Source: DATBGS01 sp036557885 (GTDB lineage Bacteria; Chloroflexota; Ktedonobacteria; Ktedonobacterales; DATBGS01). Taken from it: a stretch of DNA of 64,000 bases. Below, piece by piece: positions 1 to 7,105 of this stretch. The translations under genes and the position numbers were made by a program. The DNA is taken from assembly GCA_036557885.1 (NCBI GenBank), contig DATBGS010000165.1, forward strand, positions 186,001 to 250,000, written 5' to 3'. Position 1 is the stretch's first letter. Each line of letters begins with the position of its first letter. Under the pieces are notes generated by a model. That model ran no database searches, was not told where the DNA came from, and saw nothing but the letters and a program-made list of their open reading frames with translations.

Positions 1-165
1 AATTACTACGGCGCGTGGCTCAAAATCCACGCTGCCCGCCTTCTCCTCAATCAACGCCTGCAACCGCTCGACAATCTCACCACACAAGCACGCCTTTGAG
101 CGCATTGGCCCCCAGACGAAGTGATAGGTGATATACCATGAATTCGGGTAATTCTGTATATCCAT
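1..165 (-). CDS. tnpA: IS200/IS605-type transposase TnpA, N-terminal part (cut by window edge)
   Basis: Fifty-five codons read leftward from an ATG at 165 to the window edge without a stop. The translation contains YHFVWGPMRSKACLCGEIVERL-like sequence (about residues 14-36), matching the conserved start of Y1/HUH transposases (usual form HLVWCPKYRR..L.GE...RL). The catalytic HUH motif and tyrosine would lie beyond the edge, so activity cannot be judged. These enzymes move single-stranded DNA using hairpins at the element ends; the same fold also occurs in REP-associated RAYT proteins, so either identity is possible. No partner tnpB is visible on this side. Confidence 0.72.
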   Translation of the reverse strand, partial: MDIQNYPNSWYITYHFVWGPMRSKACLCGEIVERLQALIEEKAGSVDFEPRAVVI

Positions 166-324
166 ATCACTCACCTACACAATTATAGCGCAATTTCCTC
201 TGTATGTCCAGAGAAAACGGCATGAATTTTGTATATCAAACGCTTTTATCTACAGAATTATTATAGCACCGGGGTTCAAGAAACGCCAACAGAGCAGGCG
301 GTGCCTGCTCTGTTGGCCTGGGCA

Positions 325-939
325 TCACTCTGCTGCTTGACTCTGCCCATCTGCCTGGATTTTCTCAACGACCTGCTCCAGCACCGCGTAGGGCTGTGCT
401 CCCATTACCAGATATTTCTCGGCAAAGACGAGCGCGGGCACTGCATCAAGCTGGTACTCGTGAGCCTGCTCAATATCTGCATCTACTTCCGCCTCAAAGG
501 CCGGGTTCGTCAAGACTCCCTCAAAATCCTGGGTATCCAGCCCAACGCCCTCAGCAATCTCCTTGAGCACTGCGGGTTCGTTAATTGAGCGCGCCTGCTG
601 CCAGTAGGCTTCCATCACCGCCTTCTGAAATTGCTCCCCTTTGCCCTGCGACTCCGCATACTTCTGCGCAATCAATGCCGGGCGGCTATTGATGCCAAAA
701 GTCCCTCGCTTAATCTCCAGCCCATATTCTTCGCGCGCTCGCTTTTCCAGCATCGGGTGGGATGCCTGGATGCGTGCTAGATATTGCGGGGAGATGGGCG
801 GGGCAGACGCGGGACGAAGCTCAAAGGAATGCCAGTGAACCTCTACGCCGTATTTAGATTGAAGCTTCTCCAAACTGGAGGCTACAAGAAAGCAGAAGGG
901 TCAGACAAAATCCGACCAGACATCAACGCGCAGGCCCAT
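325..939 (-). CDS. DsbA/FrnE-family thiol-disulfide oxidoreductase, probable selenoprotein (UGA at codon 13)
   Basis: From an ATG at 939, with AAAGGAAA ahead of it, the frame reads MGLRVDVWSDFV, then TGA (901-903), then PFCFLVASSLEKL, and continues open to 325. Family members have CPxC at this point, so the TGA replaces exactly the first redox cysteine, giving U-P-F-C. Without readthrough the ORF would have to begin at a TTG at 873 and would lose the whole active site. The rest is typical of the family: FELRP near residue 41, the helical insert, and a cis-proline AVPALVF near residue 165. About 204 residues, usual for FrnE/DsbA-like proteins, with no signal peptide, so probably cytosolic. A SECIS-like hairpin follows the TGA and a TTGACG-N18-TATGAT promoter precedes the gene. 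The alternative is a Cys-to-stop mutation. The selenocysteine reading is inference from position plus hairpin. Confidence 0.8.
859..887 (-). promoter_or_regulatory. Candidate bacterial SECIS element of the UGA-containing gene
   Basis: Reading the minus strand after the TGA (903-901), a hairpin forms from TTG(887-885)/CAA(861-859), a T-T mismatch, AGC(883-881)/GCT(865-863), an AA bulge, and CTCCA(880-876)/TGGAG(872-868), closing on a 3-nt loop GTT (875-873). The loop starts with G and lies 25 nt after the UGA. Bacterial SECIS models ask for a short apical loop with an early G about 16-37 nt downstream of UGA, so geometry and loop fit. Paired by eye, not energy-scored. Confidence 0.65.
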
Positions 940-980
940 AGTTCGTTTCCTTTCGTAAAGTTACTTTCTTTTCTATAGTG

Positions 981-1010
981 ATCATACCTGGAAATCGCCG
1001 CTGGCGTCAA
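981..1010 (-). promoter_or_regulatory. Promoter for the selenoprotein gene
   Basis: On the minus strand TTGACG (1010-1005) and TATGAT (986-981) are separated by 18 nt, about 40 nt upstream of the ATG at 939. This is a good sigma70-type match and supports translation beginning upstream of the TGA. Confidence 0.55.
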
Positions 1011-1071
1011 GGAAGGGAAGCAGAGTATGCTATACGTTGCATCGTTGTTTGCGAGAACATGAGAGGGACTT

Positions 1072-1815
1072 ATGGAGATTCATCAAGTGCATCGCGTGGA
1101 CGCGCCCCAGGCGCGGGGTATCGTGATTGTTATTGATGTGATTCGCGCTTTCAGCGTCGCAGCCTATGCGCTGGCGAACGGAGCGCGGGCACTCTGGCTG
1201 GTGCGCGAAGTGGAGGAGGCGTTTGCCCTGCGCGAACGCGAGCCAGAAGCGCTGCTGGCAGGCGAGGTGGGCGGACGCCTGATTCCAGGCTTTGATTTCA
1301 ACAATTCGCCTGCGCTGATGGCAAAGTCTGAGGTGCGCGGGCTGCTGCTGATTCAGCGAACGGGCGCTGGAACACAAGGCGCCGTCAACGCCATCAACGC
1401 CACACACCTTCTGCTCTGCTCATTGGTAAATGCCAGGGCAACAGCGGCCTATGCGCGCAGCCTGGCAAAGACCACTGACGGCGTAGTCACGCTCATGCCC
1501 ACAGAATCCTTTAGTGAGGAAGGAGTACAACCCCAGGAAGATACGATTTGCGCAGAATACCTGGAGGCGCTCCTGCGCGAACACCCCGACCCAGCAGAGG
1601 TGCTTGCCAATGGTCTTGAACGCCTGCGAGCCTCCGGGCGCCTGGGCATCTTTGAGCGCGGCTATCCTGACTTTCCCGCTGACGATGTGCCCGCTTTTCT
1701 CGCCGCAGACCGCTTTTCCTTTGCAATGGTGGGTCAGCGCGAGCGCTGGAACGAGATCGAGTATATCGCTGTGCAGCGGGTGGATATTCCCCCATCTTCT
1801 GCCAACACTCCATGA
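1072..1815 (+). CDS. comB: 2-phosphosulfolactate phosphatase (ComB family)
   Basis: 247 residues, the usual ComB length. Family enzymes remove phosphate from 2-phosphosulfolactate with Mg2+, a step first described in coenzyme M synthesis but widespread in bacteria without methanogenesis. Visible family motifs are VIVIDVIRAFSVA (18-30), FNNSP (76-80) and RTGAGTQGAV (96-105), the last being the family's conserved substrate loop. The ATG follows GAGAGGGACTT. The gene is monocistronic, running convergently into the aldo/keto reductase with a 19-bp gap. The physiological substrate here is unknown, since no other sulfolactate or coenzyme M gene is near. Confidence 0.85.
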   Translation: MEIHQVHRVDAPQARGIVIVIDVIRAFSVAAYALANGARALWLVREVEEAFALREREPEALLAGEVGGRLIPGFDFNNSPALMAKSEVRGLLLIQRTGAGTQGAVNAINATHLLLCSLVNARATAAYARSLAKTTDGVVTLMPTESFSEEGVQPQEDTICAEYLEALLREHPDPAEVLANGLERLRASGRLGIFERGYPDFPADDVPAFLAADRFSFAMVGQRERWNEIEYIAVQRVDIPPSSANTP

Positions 1816-1834
1816 AGCGCCAAATCAGGGATGA

Positions 1835-2695
1835 CTAGACAAACAGCGGCTCCATGCTCAGGCGCGCGACCATCGCCTGCATCTCCTCATCCGAAGGCCC
1901 ATCCTGAAAGCGGCTGGCAGCATCCAGCACTTTTGGCAGCAGCGCCAGATCGCCAACGGTATTCAGAAAGATACCAGGCCGCTGCAAGACCCAATGCACT
2001 GCCCGGTCAATGTCTTGCTGGTCTGTCAGCGGCTCGTACCAAACAGTGTGGGTGCGCTGGCGCCCCATCCAGGGCCGGTAGGCAATGGATTTGATGGTTT
2101 GAACGGCAATATTGCGATGCTGGCACGTCTCTACAAGCTCGTTAAAGTTCTTGGCGTAATATGGCTCCTGCATCGTCAGGTAGTTATAGGGCAGCAGGAC
2201 AGACGCAAAATCGAAGCGTTCCAGGCTGCGCCGATGCGCGGCGACAATCTGCAAGCCATGCCCGGTGACGCCAATGTCCCGCACCAATCCCTGCTCTTTG
2301 GCTTCAATAGCCGCGTCAATCGCCCCACCCGGACTCAGCGCCTCATCCCAATCAATGGGGTCCACCAGATTATGTAGTTGCCACAGGTCTATCGAGTCCA
2401 CCCCCATGCGCTCCAGCGAGCGATGCAACTGCTCTTTTGCCCCTTTTGCGCTGCGCTCGCCAGTTTTGGTTGCCAGATAAAAATGCTGGCGGTGCGTCTT
2501 GAGCCAGGGAGCAATGCGCAGTTCCGCGTCCCCATAGGCGGCGGCCACATCAATATGATTGACACCGTAGCGCAGCAGCACCTCCAGGGCGCGGTCAGCT
2601 TCCTCCTGGGGGACTCTGCTGAGCGCCGCGCTGCCAAAGATGGTGCGCGTGCTCTGGTGGCCGGTGCGTCCGAATGGTTGTGTGGGAATTGGCAT
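1835..2695 (-). CDS. Aldo/keto reductase
   Basis: 286 residues forming a TIM-barrel NAD(P)H-dependent reductase of the AKR superfamily, probably cytosolic. The catalytic tetrad is readable: D49 (HIDVAAAYG), Y54, K77 (YLATKTGE) and H108 (LWQLHNL). The start follows AAGGAGCAACGC, a strong ribosome site. The C-terminal half keeps the family pattern (GVTGH near 143, PYNYL near 170) but the substrate cannot be read from sequence. The leader holds two copies of ATTGTATAC, which may be control sites. It lies 90 bp downstream of the S24-type gene on the same strand. Confidence 0.88.
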   Translation of the reverse strand: MPIPTQPFGRTGHQSTRTIFGSAALSRVPQEEADRALEVLLRYGVNHIDVAAAYGDAELRIAPWLKTHRQHFYLATKTGERSAKGAKEQLHRSLERMGVDSIDLWQLHNLVDPIDWDEALSPGGAIDAAIEAKEQGLVRDIGVTGHGLQIVAAHRRSLERFDFASVLLPYNYLTMQEPYYAKNFNELVETCQHRNIAVQTIKSIAYRPWMGRQRTHTVWYEPLTDQQDIDRAVHWVLQRPGIFLNTVGDLALLPKVLDAASRFQDGPSDEEMQAMVARLSMEPLFV

Positions 2696-2745
2696 GCGTT
2701 GCTCCTTACGTTATGCTAAAACTGGCTTGGATGGATTTGATGTAG

Positions 2746-2766
2746 ATTGTATACGAAATTGTATAC
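2746..2766. repeat. Direct repeat ATTGTATAC x2 upstream of the aldo/keto reductase
   Basis: ATTGTATAC occurs at 2746-2754 and again at 2758-2766, a 12-bp period, each holding the palindrome GTATAC. On the minus strand each reads GTATACAAT and could act as a -10; TTGGGT lies 18 nt before the second. It is either a tandem promoter or a paired operator for the reductase gene. Confidence 0.4.
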
Positions 2767-2786
2767 CGGAAACCCAACCATTCGCT

Positions 2787-3089
2787 TTACCGCTCCACCT
2801 TGGTCGCTACCCCATAAACGGCGTGCGGGCCAACCCAGCCATTGATGCCCCCGCGATTGTTGCCAATCAAAAAGCGCTCGCGGTCCATTGCTTTAATGAG
2901 GTGCAGATACACGTTGCCCTTCACGCGCACCAGCACAACATCGCCCACTTTCAGCGTTTTGGGGTCGCAGGGCGCCAGTGTCACCAGATCACCATCGTCC
3001 ACCTTGCCCTTCATCGAGTTGCCATGCGGCCTCACCTGCACCGTCTCCCCTTTGCTTAGCGCGTCAATAGCGCGGTTTGCCCAGCCCAT
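2787..3089 (-). CDS. Small S24/S26-type peptidase-fold protein without a DNA-binding domain
   Basis: 100 residues starting MGWANRAID after AGAGGAAAACG; an upstream extension in frame would run into the preceding gene and lacks such a site. HGNSMKGKV (22-30) carries the nucleophilic-serine motif of LexA/signal-peptidase-like folds (S25), with K66 (HLIKAMD) in the position expected for the general base and an IGNNRGG turn near 75-81. LexA and phage repressors have an N-terminal helix-turn-helix that is absent here, and there is no membrane anchor as in signal peptidase I. It begins 10 bp after the DUF1963 gene, so the two are probably cotranscribed. Function unknown. Confidence 0.65.
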   Translation of the reverse strand: MGWANRAIDALSKGETVQVRPHGNSMKGKVDDGDLVTLAPCDPKTLKVGDVVLVRVKGNVYLHLIKAMDRERFLIGNNRGGINGWVGPHAVYGVATKVER

Positions 3090-3099
3090 CGTTTTCCTC

Positions 3100-3780
3100 T
3101 TACGCACACTGCCATAAAAAATTGCCCGTATTCCCATCCTCCGCAATAAAAGCGTAGCCGATACCAGCATCCCCAAAATTGACATAGAAATAATCATATG
3201 GGTCGTTGAGTTGCAACACCAGCTTCCAAGGGCCGCCTTCAGGATATTCTGGCCCTTGCAGAAAGGCGGGCGTGCCTCCAATTTTGTCTTCGTCTAGCGG
3301 ATCAGGCAGCGACTCATCATAACCGGGTTCTTGGGCACGAACGACTATATCTTCGATGATGTCTGGGTCTTCACCTGGCACTAACTCAACCTCGTATTCA
3401 CAGTCAACAGGCTGACCTTGCCCTGAAGAGGTGTCAACCCAGTTTTGGACAGCGGGGCCAGTAAGCAACGGTTGCGTGGGCTGCGTGTAATTGCCCGGCT
3501 GAATGATAAGCGCGTTTTCGCCGCCGTCTGGTTCCCAGGTGCGTTGGTCTGCATACTCTTCTTCCTCAGTCATAAACAGATAGGCCATCCGCCCGGCCAG
3601 CGGCCCGAATAACTCTGCATCAAGGGCAATCTGGCAGATGAAGCGCATTGGGTGGCCGGTTGCGCGGCTGAGCGGCCATTGCGGTTCAGTGAGCCAGACA
3701 GGTTGGCCGCCAAACTTGGTCACATGTTCTATAATTGGGTCCATAACCTCGCGGAACTTGATCGTATATTTCTTGACCAT
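3100..3780 (-). CDS. DUF1963 (YwqG-like) protein
   Basis: 226 residues. FGGQPVWLTEPQWPLS (23-38) followed by MRFICQIAL (45-53) is the hallmark of DUF1963/YwqG proteins, which are globular and of unknown biochemical role. The middle is acidic (EEEEYADQRTWEPDGGE) and the C-terminus ends in the family's G(I/N)GYAFI...G.FLWQ pattern. It begins divergently from the TfoX-N gene with only 32 bp between starts and is followed by the S24-type gene. No signal peptide or membrane segment, so probably cytosolic. Confidence 0.75.
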   Translation of the reverse strand: MVKKYTIKFREVMDPIIEHVTKFGGQPVWLTEPQWPLSRATGHPMRFICQIALDAELFGPLAGRMAYLFMTEEEEYADQRTWEPDGGENALIIQPGNYTQPTQPLLTGPAVQNWVDTSSGQGQPVDCEYEVELVPGEDPDIIEDIVVRAQEPGYDESLPDPLDEDKIGGTPAFLQGPEYPEGGPWKLVLQLNDPYDYFYVNFGDAGIGYAFIAEDGNTGNFLWQCA

Positions 3781-3812
3781 TGCGCTTGCTCACCTCTTCA
3801 GGAGAAGAACCA

Positions 3813-4124
3813 ATGAAAGACGACTCATTCAAGGAGTACATTCTGGAGCAATTGCATGATCTCGGCAAAGTCACATACCGGAGGATGTTTGGCGGCTACG
3901 GCCTCTACCACGCCGGAACGTTTTTTGGCATTCTGGCACGCGATGGACAACTCTACTTCAAGACATCGCCCGCTTCTCGCGCCTATTATATCAAACACGG
4001 CATGGGGCCATTTCAACCCAACGAGAAGCAAACACTGAAGAATTATTATGAAGTGCCAGCCGAGGTCATAGATGACGCAAAGGCGCTGGCAGAATGGGCG
4101 CGGCAGGCAGTGGAAAGCAGGTAA
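3813..4124 (+). CDS. TfoX N-terminal domain protein
   Basis: 103 residues starting at the ATG after GGAGAAGAACCA. RRMFGGYGLYHAGTFFGI (23-40) and LYFKTSPASRAYY match the TfoX N-terminal domain. Full-length TfoX/Sxy regulates competence in gammaproteobacteria, but stand-alone domains such as this one are common in many phyla with unknown roles, so a competence function should not be assumed. A 24-bp gap to the following toroid protein suggests a shared transcript. Confidence 0.75.
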   Translation: MKDDSFKEYILEQLHDLGKVTYRRMFGGYGLYHAGTFFGILARDGQLYFKTSPASRAYYIKHGMGPFQPNEKQTLKNYYEVPAEVIDDAKALAEWARQAVESR

Positions 4125-4148
4125 TGTCTTACAAGAAATGAGGCGGCT

Positions 4149-5120
4149 ATGAACTCCATCCTTGAGCAACTTACCGCATCTGAAGAACCCGCGATTCGCT
4201 ACAAAGCGCGGGTACACGTCATGGAAGAAGACCCCGCAGCACCAGCCATTCGGCGCCTTCAACAAGAGATAAAGGATTGCGAGCGTGTTCGCCAATTGCT
4301 CTCCCTGCGCGAGGCCGACGGCAAGATTCCCCGCCACCCCTATAGTAAGTGGTATGGCGCGCACTGGGTTCTGGCGATGCTGGCGGATTTAAACTATCCA
4401 GTGGGTGACGCTGACCTCATCCCGCTGCGTGAACAGGTCTATGGCTGGCTCCTTTCAGAGGGGCGGCGCCAAACCGCCAAACGCCACACGTTTGCAGGGC
4501 ACACGAGGATGTGCGCCTCGATGGAAGGCAACGCGATCTTTGCTCTGCTCAAACTGGGCCTGTCAGATGAGCGGACAGATCATTTAGTTGAGCATCTGCT
4601 AACATGGCAGTGGCCTGACGGCGGCTGGAACTGCGACAAGCATCCCCAGGCCCACGTCTCCTCTTTCACAGAAACAATCCTCCCGCTGCGCGGATTGGCG
4701 CTGTACAGTCAGGTAAAGGGCAGCACTCAGGCGCGCGAAGCCAGCAGAAGGGCAGCCGAAATCTTTCTTCAGCGCCATCTGTTCAAGCGTTTGAGCGATG
4801 GGCAGACAATCTCGGAGAAATTCCTCAAACTCCACTATCCCTGTTACTGGCATTACGACATTCTCTTTGGCCTCAAGGTCATGGCTGAGGCTGGTTTTCT
4901 CCAAGATGAGCGCTGCCGGGAAGCACTGAACTTGCTCGCTGCTCGGCGTCTCCCTGACGGCGGCTTTCCCGCAGAGCAGAAATATTACCGCACAACCGGG
5001 CCGATAGAAAACAATCGCTCATTGGTGGATTGGGGCGGCACAAGCACCAAACAAATGAACCCTTTTGTCACCGTTGAAGCTCTGGCTGTTCTCAAGCAAG
5101 CTGGTTTAGAAAGCGCATAA
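4149..5120 (+). CDS. Terpenoid-cyclase/prenyltransferase-fold (alpha/alpha toroid) protein
   Basis: 323 residues. QW-type repeats are visible: LTWQWPDGGWNCD (151-163) and AARRLPDGGFPAEQ (265-278), with weaker ones elsewhere, which points to the alpha/alpha-barrel fold shared by squalene-hopene cyclases and prenyltransferase beta subunits. It is about half the length of a hopene cyclase, lacks the catalytic DxDD, and shows no prenyltransferase zinc site I can assign. HTFAGHTRMCASMEGN (113-128) and CYWHYDILFGL (232-242) are well-ordered segments. No terpenoid gene is nearby. The fold is fairly clear; the activity is unknown. Confidence 0.65.
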   Translation: MNSILEQLTASEEPAIRYKARVHVMEEDPAAPAIRRLQQEIKDCERVRQLLSLREADGKIPRHPYSKWYGAHWVLAMLADLNYPVGDADLIPLREQVYGWLLSEGRRQTAKRHTFAGHTRMCASMEGNAIFALLKLGLSDERTDHLVEHLLTWQWPDGGWNCDKHPQAHVSSFTETILPLRGLALYSQVKGSTQAREASRRAAEIFLQRHLFKRLSDGQTISEKFLKLHYPCYWHYDILFGLKVMAEAGFLQDERCREALNLLAARRLPDGGFPAEQKYYRTTGPIENNRSLVDWGGTSTKQMNPFVTVEALAVLKQAGLESA

Positions 5121-5198
5121 CTGCTGCCCAAACAAATATGAATGCCCACTATGCTACAATGGCCTACAAAAAGCTGAGCGAGGAAAGGACACTTTGAC

Positions 5199-6356
5199 AT
5201 GCTAGCGATTACTGGCGGGCGCATCCTGACGGCAAACGGAGAGGATATTGCCGAGGGCGTGATCTTGATCGAGGGCGGAAAGATCGTGGCCGTTGGGCGA
5301 GATGTGCCTGTGCCAGAGGATGCCCAGACGATTGACGCGCAGGGAAAAGTGCTGACGCCTGGCCTGATTGACGCCCACACGCATCTGGGCCTGGATGAGC
5401 AGGGCGTTGGCGTGGCAGGCGACGATGGCAACGAATCGGTTGAGCCAATCACGCCGCAGATGCGTGCCCTAGACGGTATCAATCTGGAAGATATTGCGTT
5501 TGATGACGCGCGTAAAGCGGGCATCACCGTCTCTGAGGTCAAGCCCGGCAGCGGCAATATCATCGGCGGGCAATGCGTCATCATTAAGCACGCCGGGCTG
5601 ATTGTGGACCGCGCCGCGCTGCGCAGCCCCTCAGCCATCAAAGCCGCGATGGGCGAAAACCCCAAAAACGTCTATCGCAGCCAGAAAAAATCGCCTAGCA
5701 CGCGCATGGCAATTGCCGCGCTGTTCCGCGAAGCATTTCTGAAGGCCGAGACGTATCTGGAGCGCCGCAGCGCCGCTCAGCGCGACAACACCCCTTTTGA
5801 GCGCGACCTGAAGCTGGAGGCGCTGGGGCTGGTACTGGAAAAGCGTATCCCCATGCGCATTCACGCCCACCGCGCCGATGACATTATGACGGCGCTGCGC
5901 CTGCGCGATGAGTTTGGCTTTGATATGAGCGTGGAGCACTGCACCGAAGGCCACAAGATTGCTGAAGAACTGGCACGCCGCGCCGTGCCAGCCGTAGTGG
6001 GGCCGTCCATGTCCGGGCGCTACAAAGTGGAACTGCGCGATAAAACCTTTGAGACGCCCGCAGTGCTGGCTGCTGCTGGTGTGAAGGTCGCTATCACCAC
6101 CGATCACCCTGTTGTGCCCATTCACCAACTCGTAACGGCGGCCATCCTCGCTGTCAAGCATGGCCTCTCAACTGATCTGGCGCTCAAAGCTATCACGCTG
6201 CATGCCGCCGAAATCCTGGGTGTGGCCGGGCGCATCGGCAGCCTGGAGGCGGGCAAAGACGCCGATGTCGTCCTCTGGTCTGGGCACCCGTTTGATTTGA
6301 TGTCGCGCGTAGAACTGACGATGATTGATGGGCAGGTCGTCTATCGGGAAGGATAG
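5199..6356 (+). CDS. Metal-dependent amidohydrolase
   Basis: 385 residues. An N-terminal beta domain (GGRIL..G...EG.ILIEGGKIVAVG, 6-33) leads into TPGLIDAHTHLGLD (53-66), with H60 and H62 as the first metal ligands. MRIHAHRADD (about 221-230), VEHCTEGHK and TTDHPVVP supply the further ligands, and the domain closes with GSLEAGKDADVVLWSGHPFD. This arrangement is typical of imidazolonepropionase-like amidohydrolases acting on cyclic amides or imides. The GAGGAAAGGACACTTTGAC leader gives the start. The methyltransferase follows 24 bp downstream. Substrate unknown; histidine degradation genes are not present here. Confidence 0.83.
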   Translation: MLAITGGRILTANGEDIAEGVILIEGGKIVAVGRDVPVPEDAQTIDAQGKVLTPGLIDAHTHLGLDEQGVGVAGDDGNESVEPITPQMRALDGINLEDIAFDDARKAGITVSEVKPGSGNIIGGQCVIIKHAGLIVDRAALRSPSAIKAAMGENPKNVYRSQKKSPSTRMAIAALFREAFLKAETYLERRSAAQRDNTPFERDLKLEALGLVLEKRIPMRIHAHRADDIMTALRLRDEFGFDMSVEHCTEGHKIAEELARRAVPAVVGPSMSGRYKVELRDKTFETPAVLAAAGVKVAITTDHPVVPIHQLVTAAILAVKHGLSTDLALKAITLHAAEILGVAGRIGSLEAGKDADVVLWSGHPFDLMSRVELTMIDGQVVYREG

Positions 6357-6380
6357 CCTCTTTACGAAGAAAGAAGAAAG

Positions 6381-7058
6381 ATGGAAGACGCTATTTTTCA
6401 GGAACAAATCGAATATTATCGGGCGCGAGCGCAAGAATACGACGAATCCATCTACCAAACGGGACGTTTCGCGGCACCCGACGCCGGGGAAGCGCTGCCC
6501 GACGGCCTTGCTGCTGCCATGCAGGTGCTCCACACGCTGGGGCCATATGAGCGCGTGCTGGAACTGGCCTGCGGAACCGGCATCTGGACAGGCGCCCTGG
6601 TCACGCTGGGGCAGGCCGTCACCGCCATTGATGCCGCGCCCGAAATGATCGAGGTAAACAAGGCTAAAGTTGCCAGCCCGCGTGTCCAGTATGTGGTCGC
6701 AGACCTGTTCACATGGGGGCCGAGCGAGCAGTATGATCTGGTCTTCTTCGCCTTCTGGCTCAGCCATGTGCCGCCCGCTGCCCTGGATGCTTTCCTGGGT
6801 ACGGTACAAAAAGCCGTTCGCCCAGGCGGACAGCTCATCATCATTGACCAGCATGCACCAACTCAAGGCGATCTGCTGGCGGCCAAAGAAGGCATCCTGC
6901 ACACGCGAACGCTCCTTGATGGCCGCAGCTTTACCATCGTCAAGGTCTTTCACCAACTCCCTCTGTTGGAAGAAGCCTTGACTCGCCTGGGCTTTGTCGT
7001 CACCATCCAAACGCTCGACGACACGTTCTTCTTCCTCACCGCAACGCTGTCAGGTTGA
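6381..7058 (+). CDS. Class I SAM-dependent methyltransferase
   Basis: 225 residues with a Rossmann methyltransferase fold. Motif I is VLELACGTGIWTGAL (59-73), followed by AIDAAPEMIEVNKAK (motif II) and DLVFFAFWLSHVPP (motif IV/post), then PGGQLIIIDQH (motif VI region). No substrate-recognition domain is evident, so small-molecule versus macromolecule methylation cannot be decided. It directly follows the amidohydrolase. The leader ACGAAGAAAGAAGAAAG is repeated before the DUF4012 gene. Confidence 0.85.
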   Translation: MEDAIFQEQIEYYRARAQEYDESIYQTGRFAAPDAGEALPDGLAAAMQVLHTLGPYERVLELACGTGIWTGALVTLGQAVTAIDAAPEMIEVNKAKVASPRVQYVVADLFTWGPSEQYDLVFFAFWLSHVPPAALDAFLGTVQKAVRPGGQLIIIDQHAPTQGDLLAAKEGILHTRTLLDGRSFTIVKVFHQLPLLEEALTRLGFVVTIQTLDDTFFFLTATLSG

Positions 7059-7062
7059 CATA

Positions 7063-7099
7063 CTGATGCAGCGCGGGCAAGCTGCCCGCGCTGCATCAG
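7063..7099. terminator. Perfect 17-bp hairpin between convergent genes
   Basis: CTGATGCAGCGCGGGCA (7063-7079) pairs perfectly with 7083-7099 around a 3-nt loop AGC. It sits between the convergent methyltransferase and DUF4012 genes, as expected for a bidirectional terminator, but has no T-tract on either side. Confidence 0.6.
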
Positions 7100-7105
7100 T
7101 GACAA

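Noticed and set aside
229..588. Plus-strand ORF of 119 codons
   Set aside because: It lies mostly antisense to the DsbA/FrnE gene, has no family features and no ribosome site.
325..873. Starting the DsbA/FrnE gene at TTG 873 so that no stop codon is crossed
   Set aside because: It removes the whole active site, lacks a ribosome site, and ignores the well-formed ATG, promoter and open frame upstream of the TGA.
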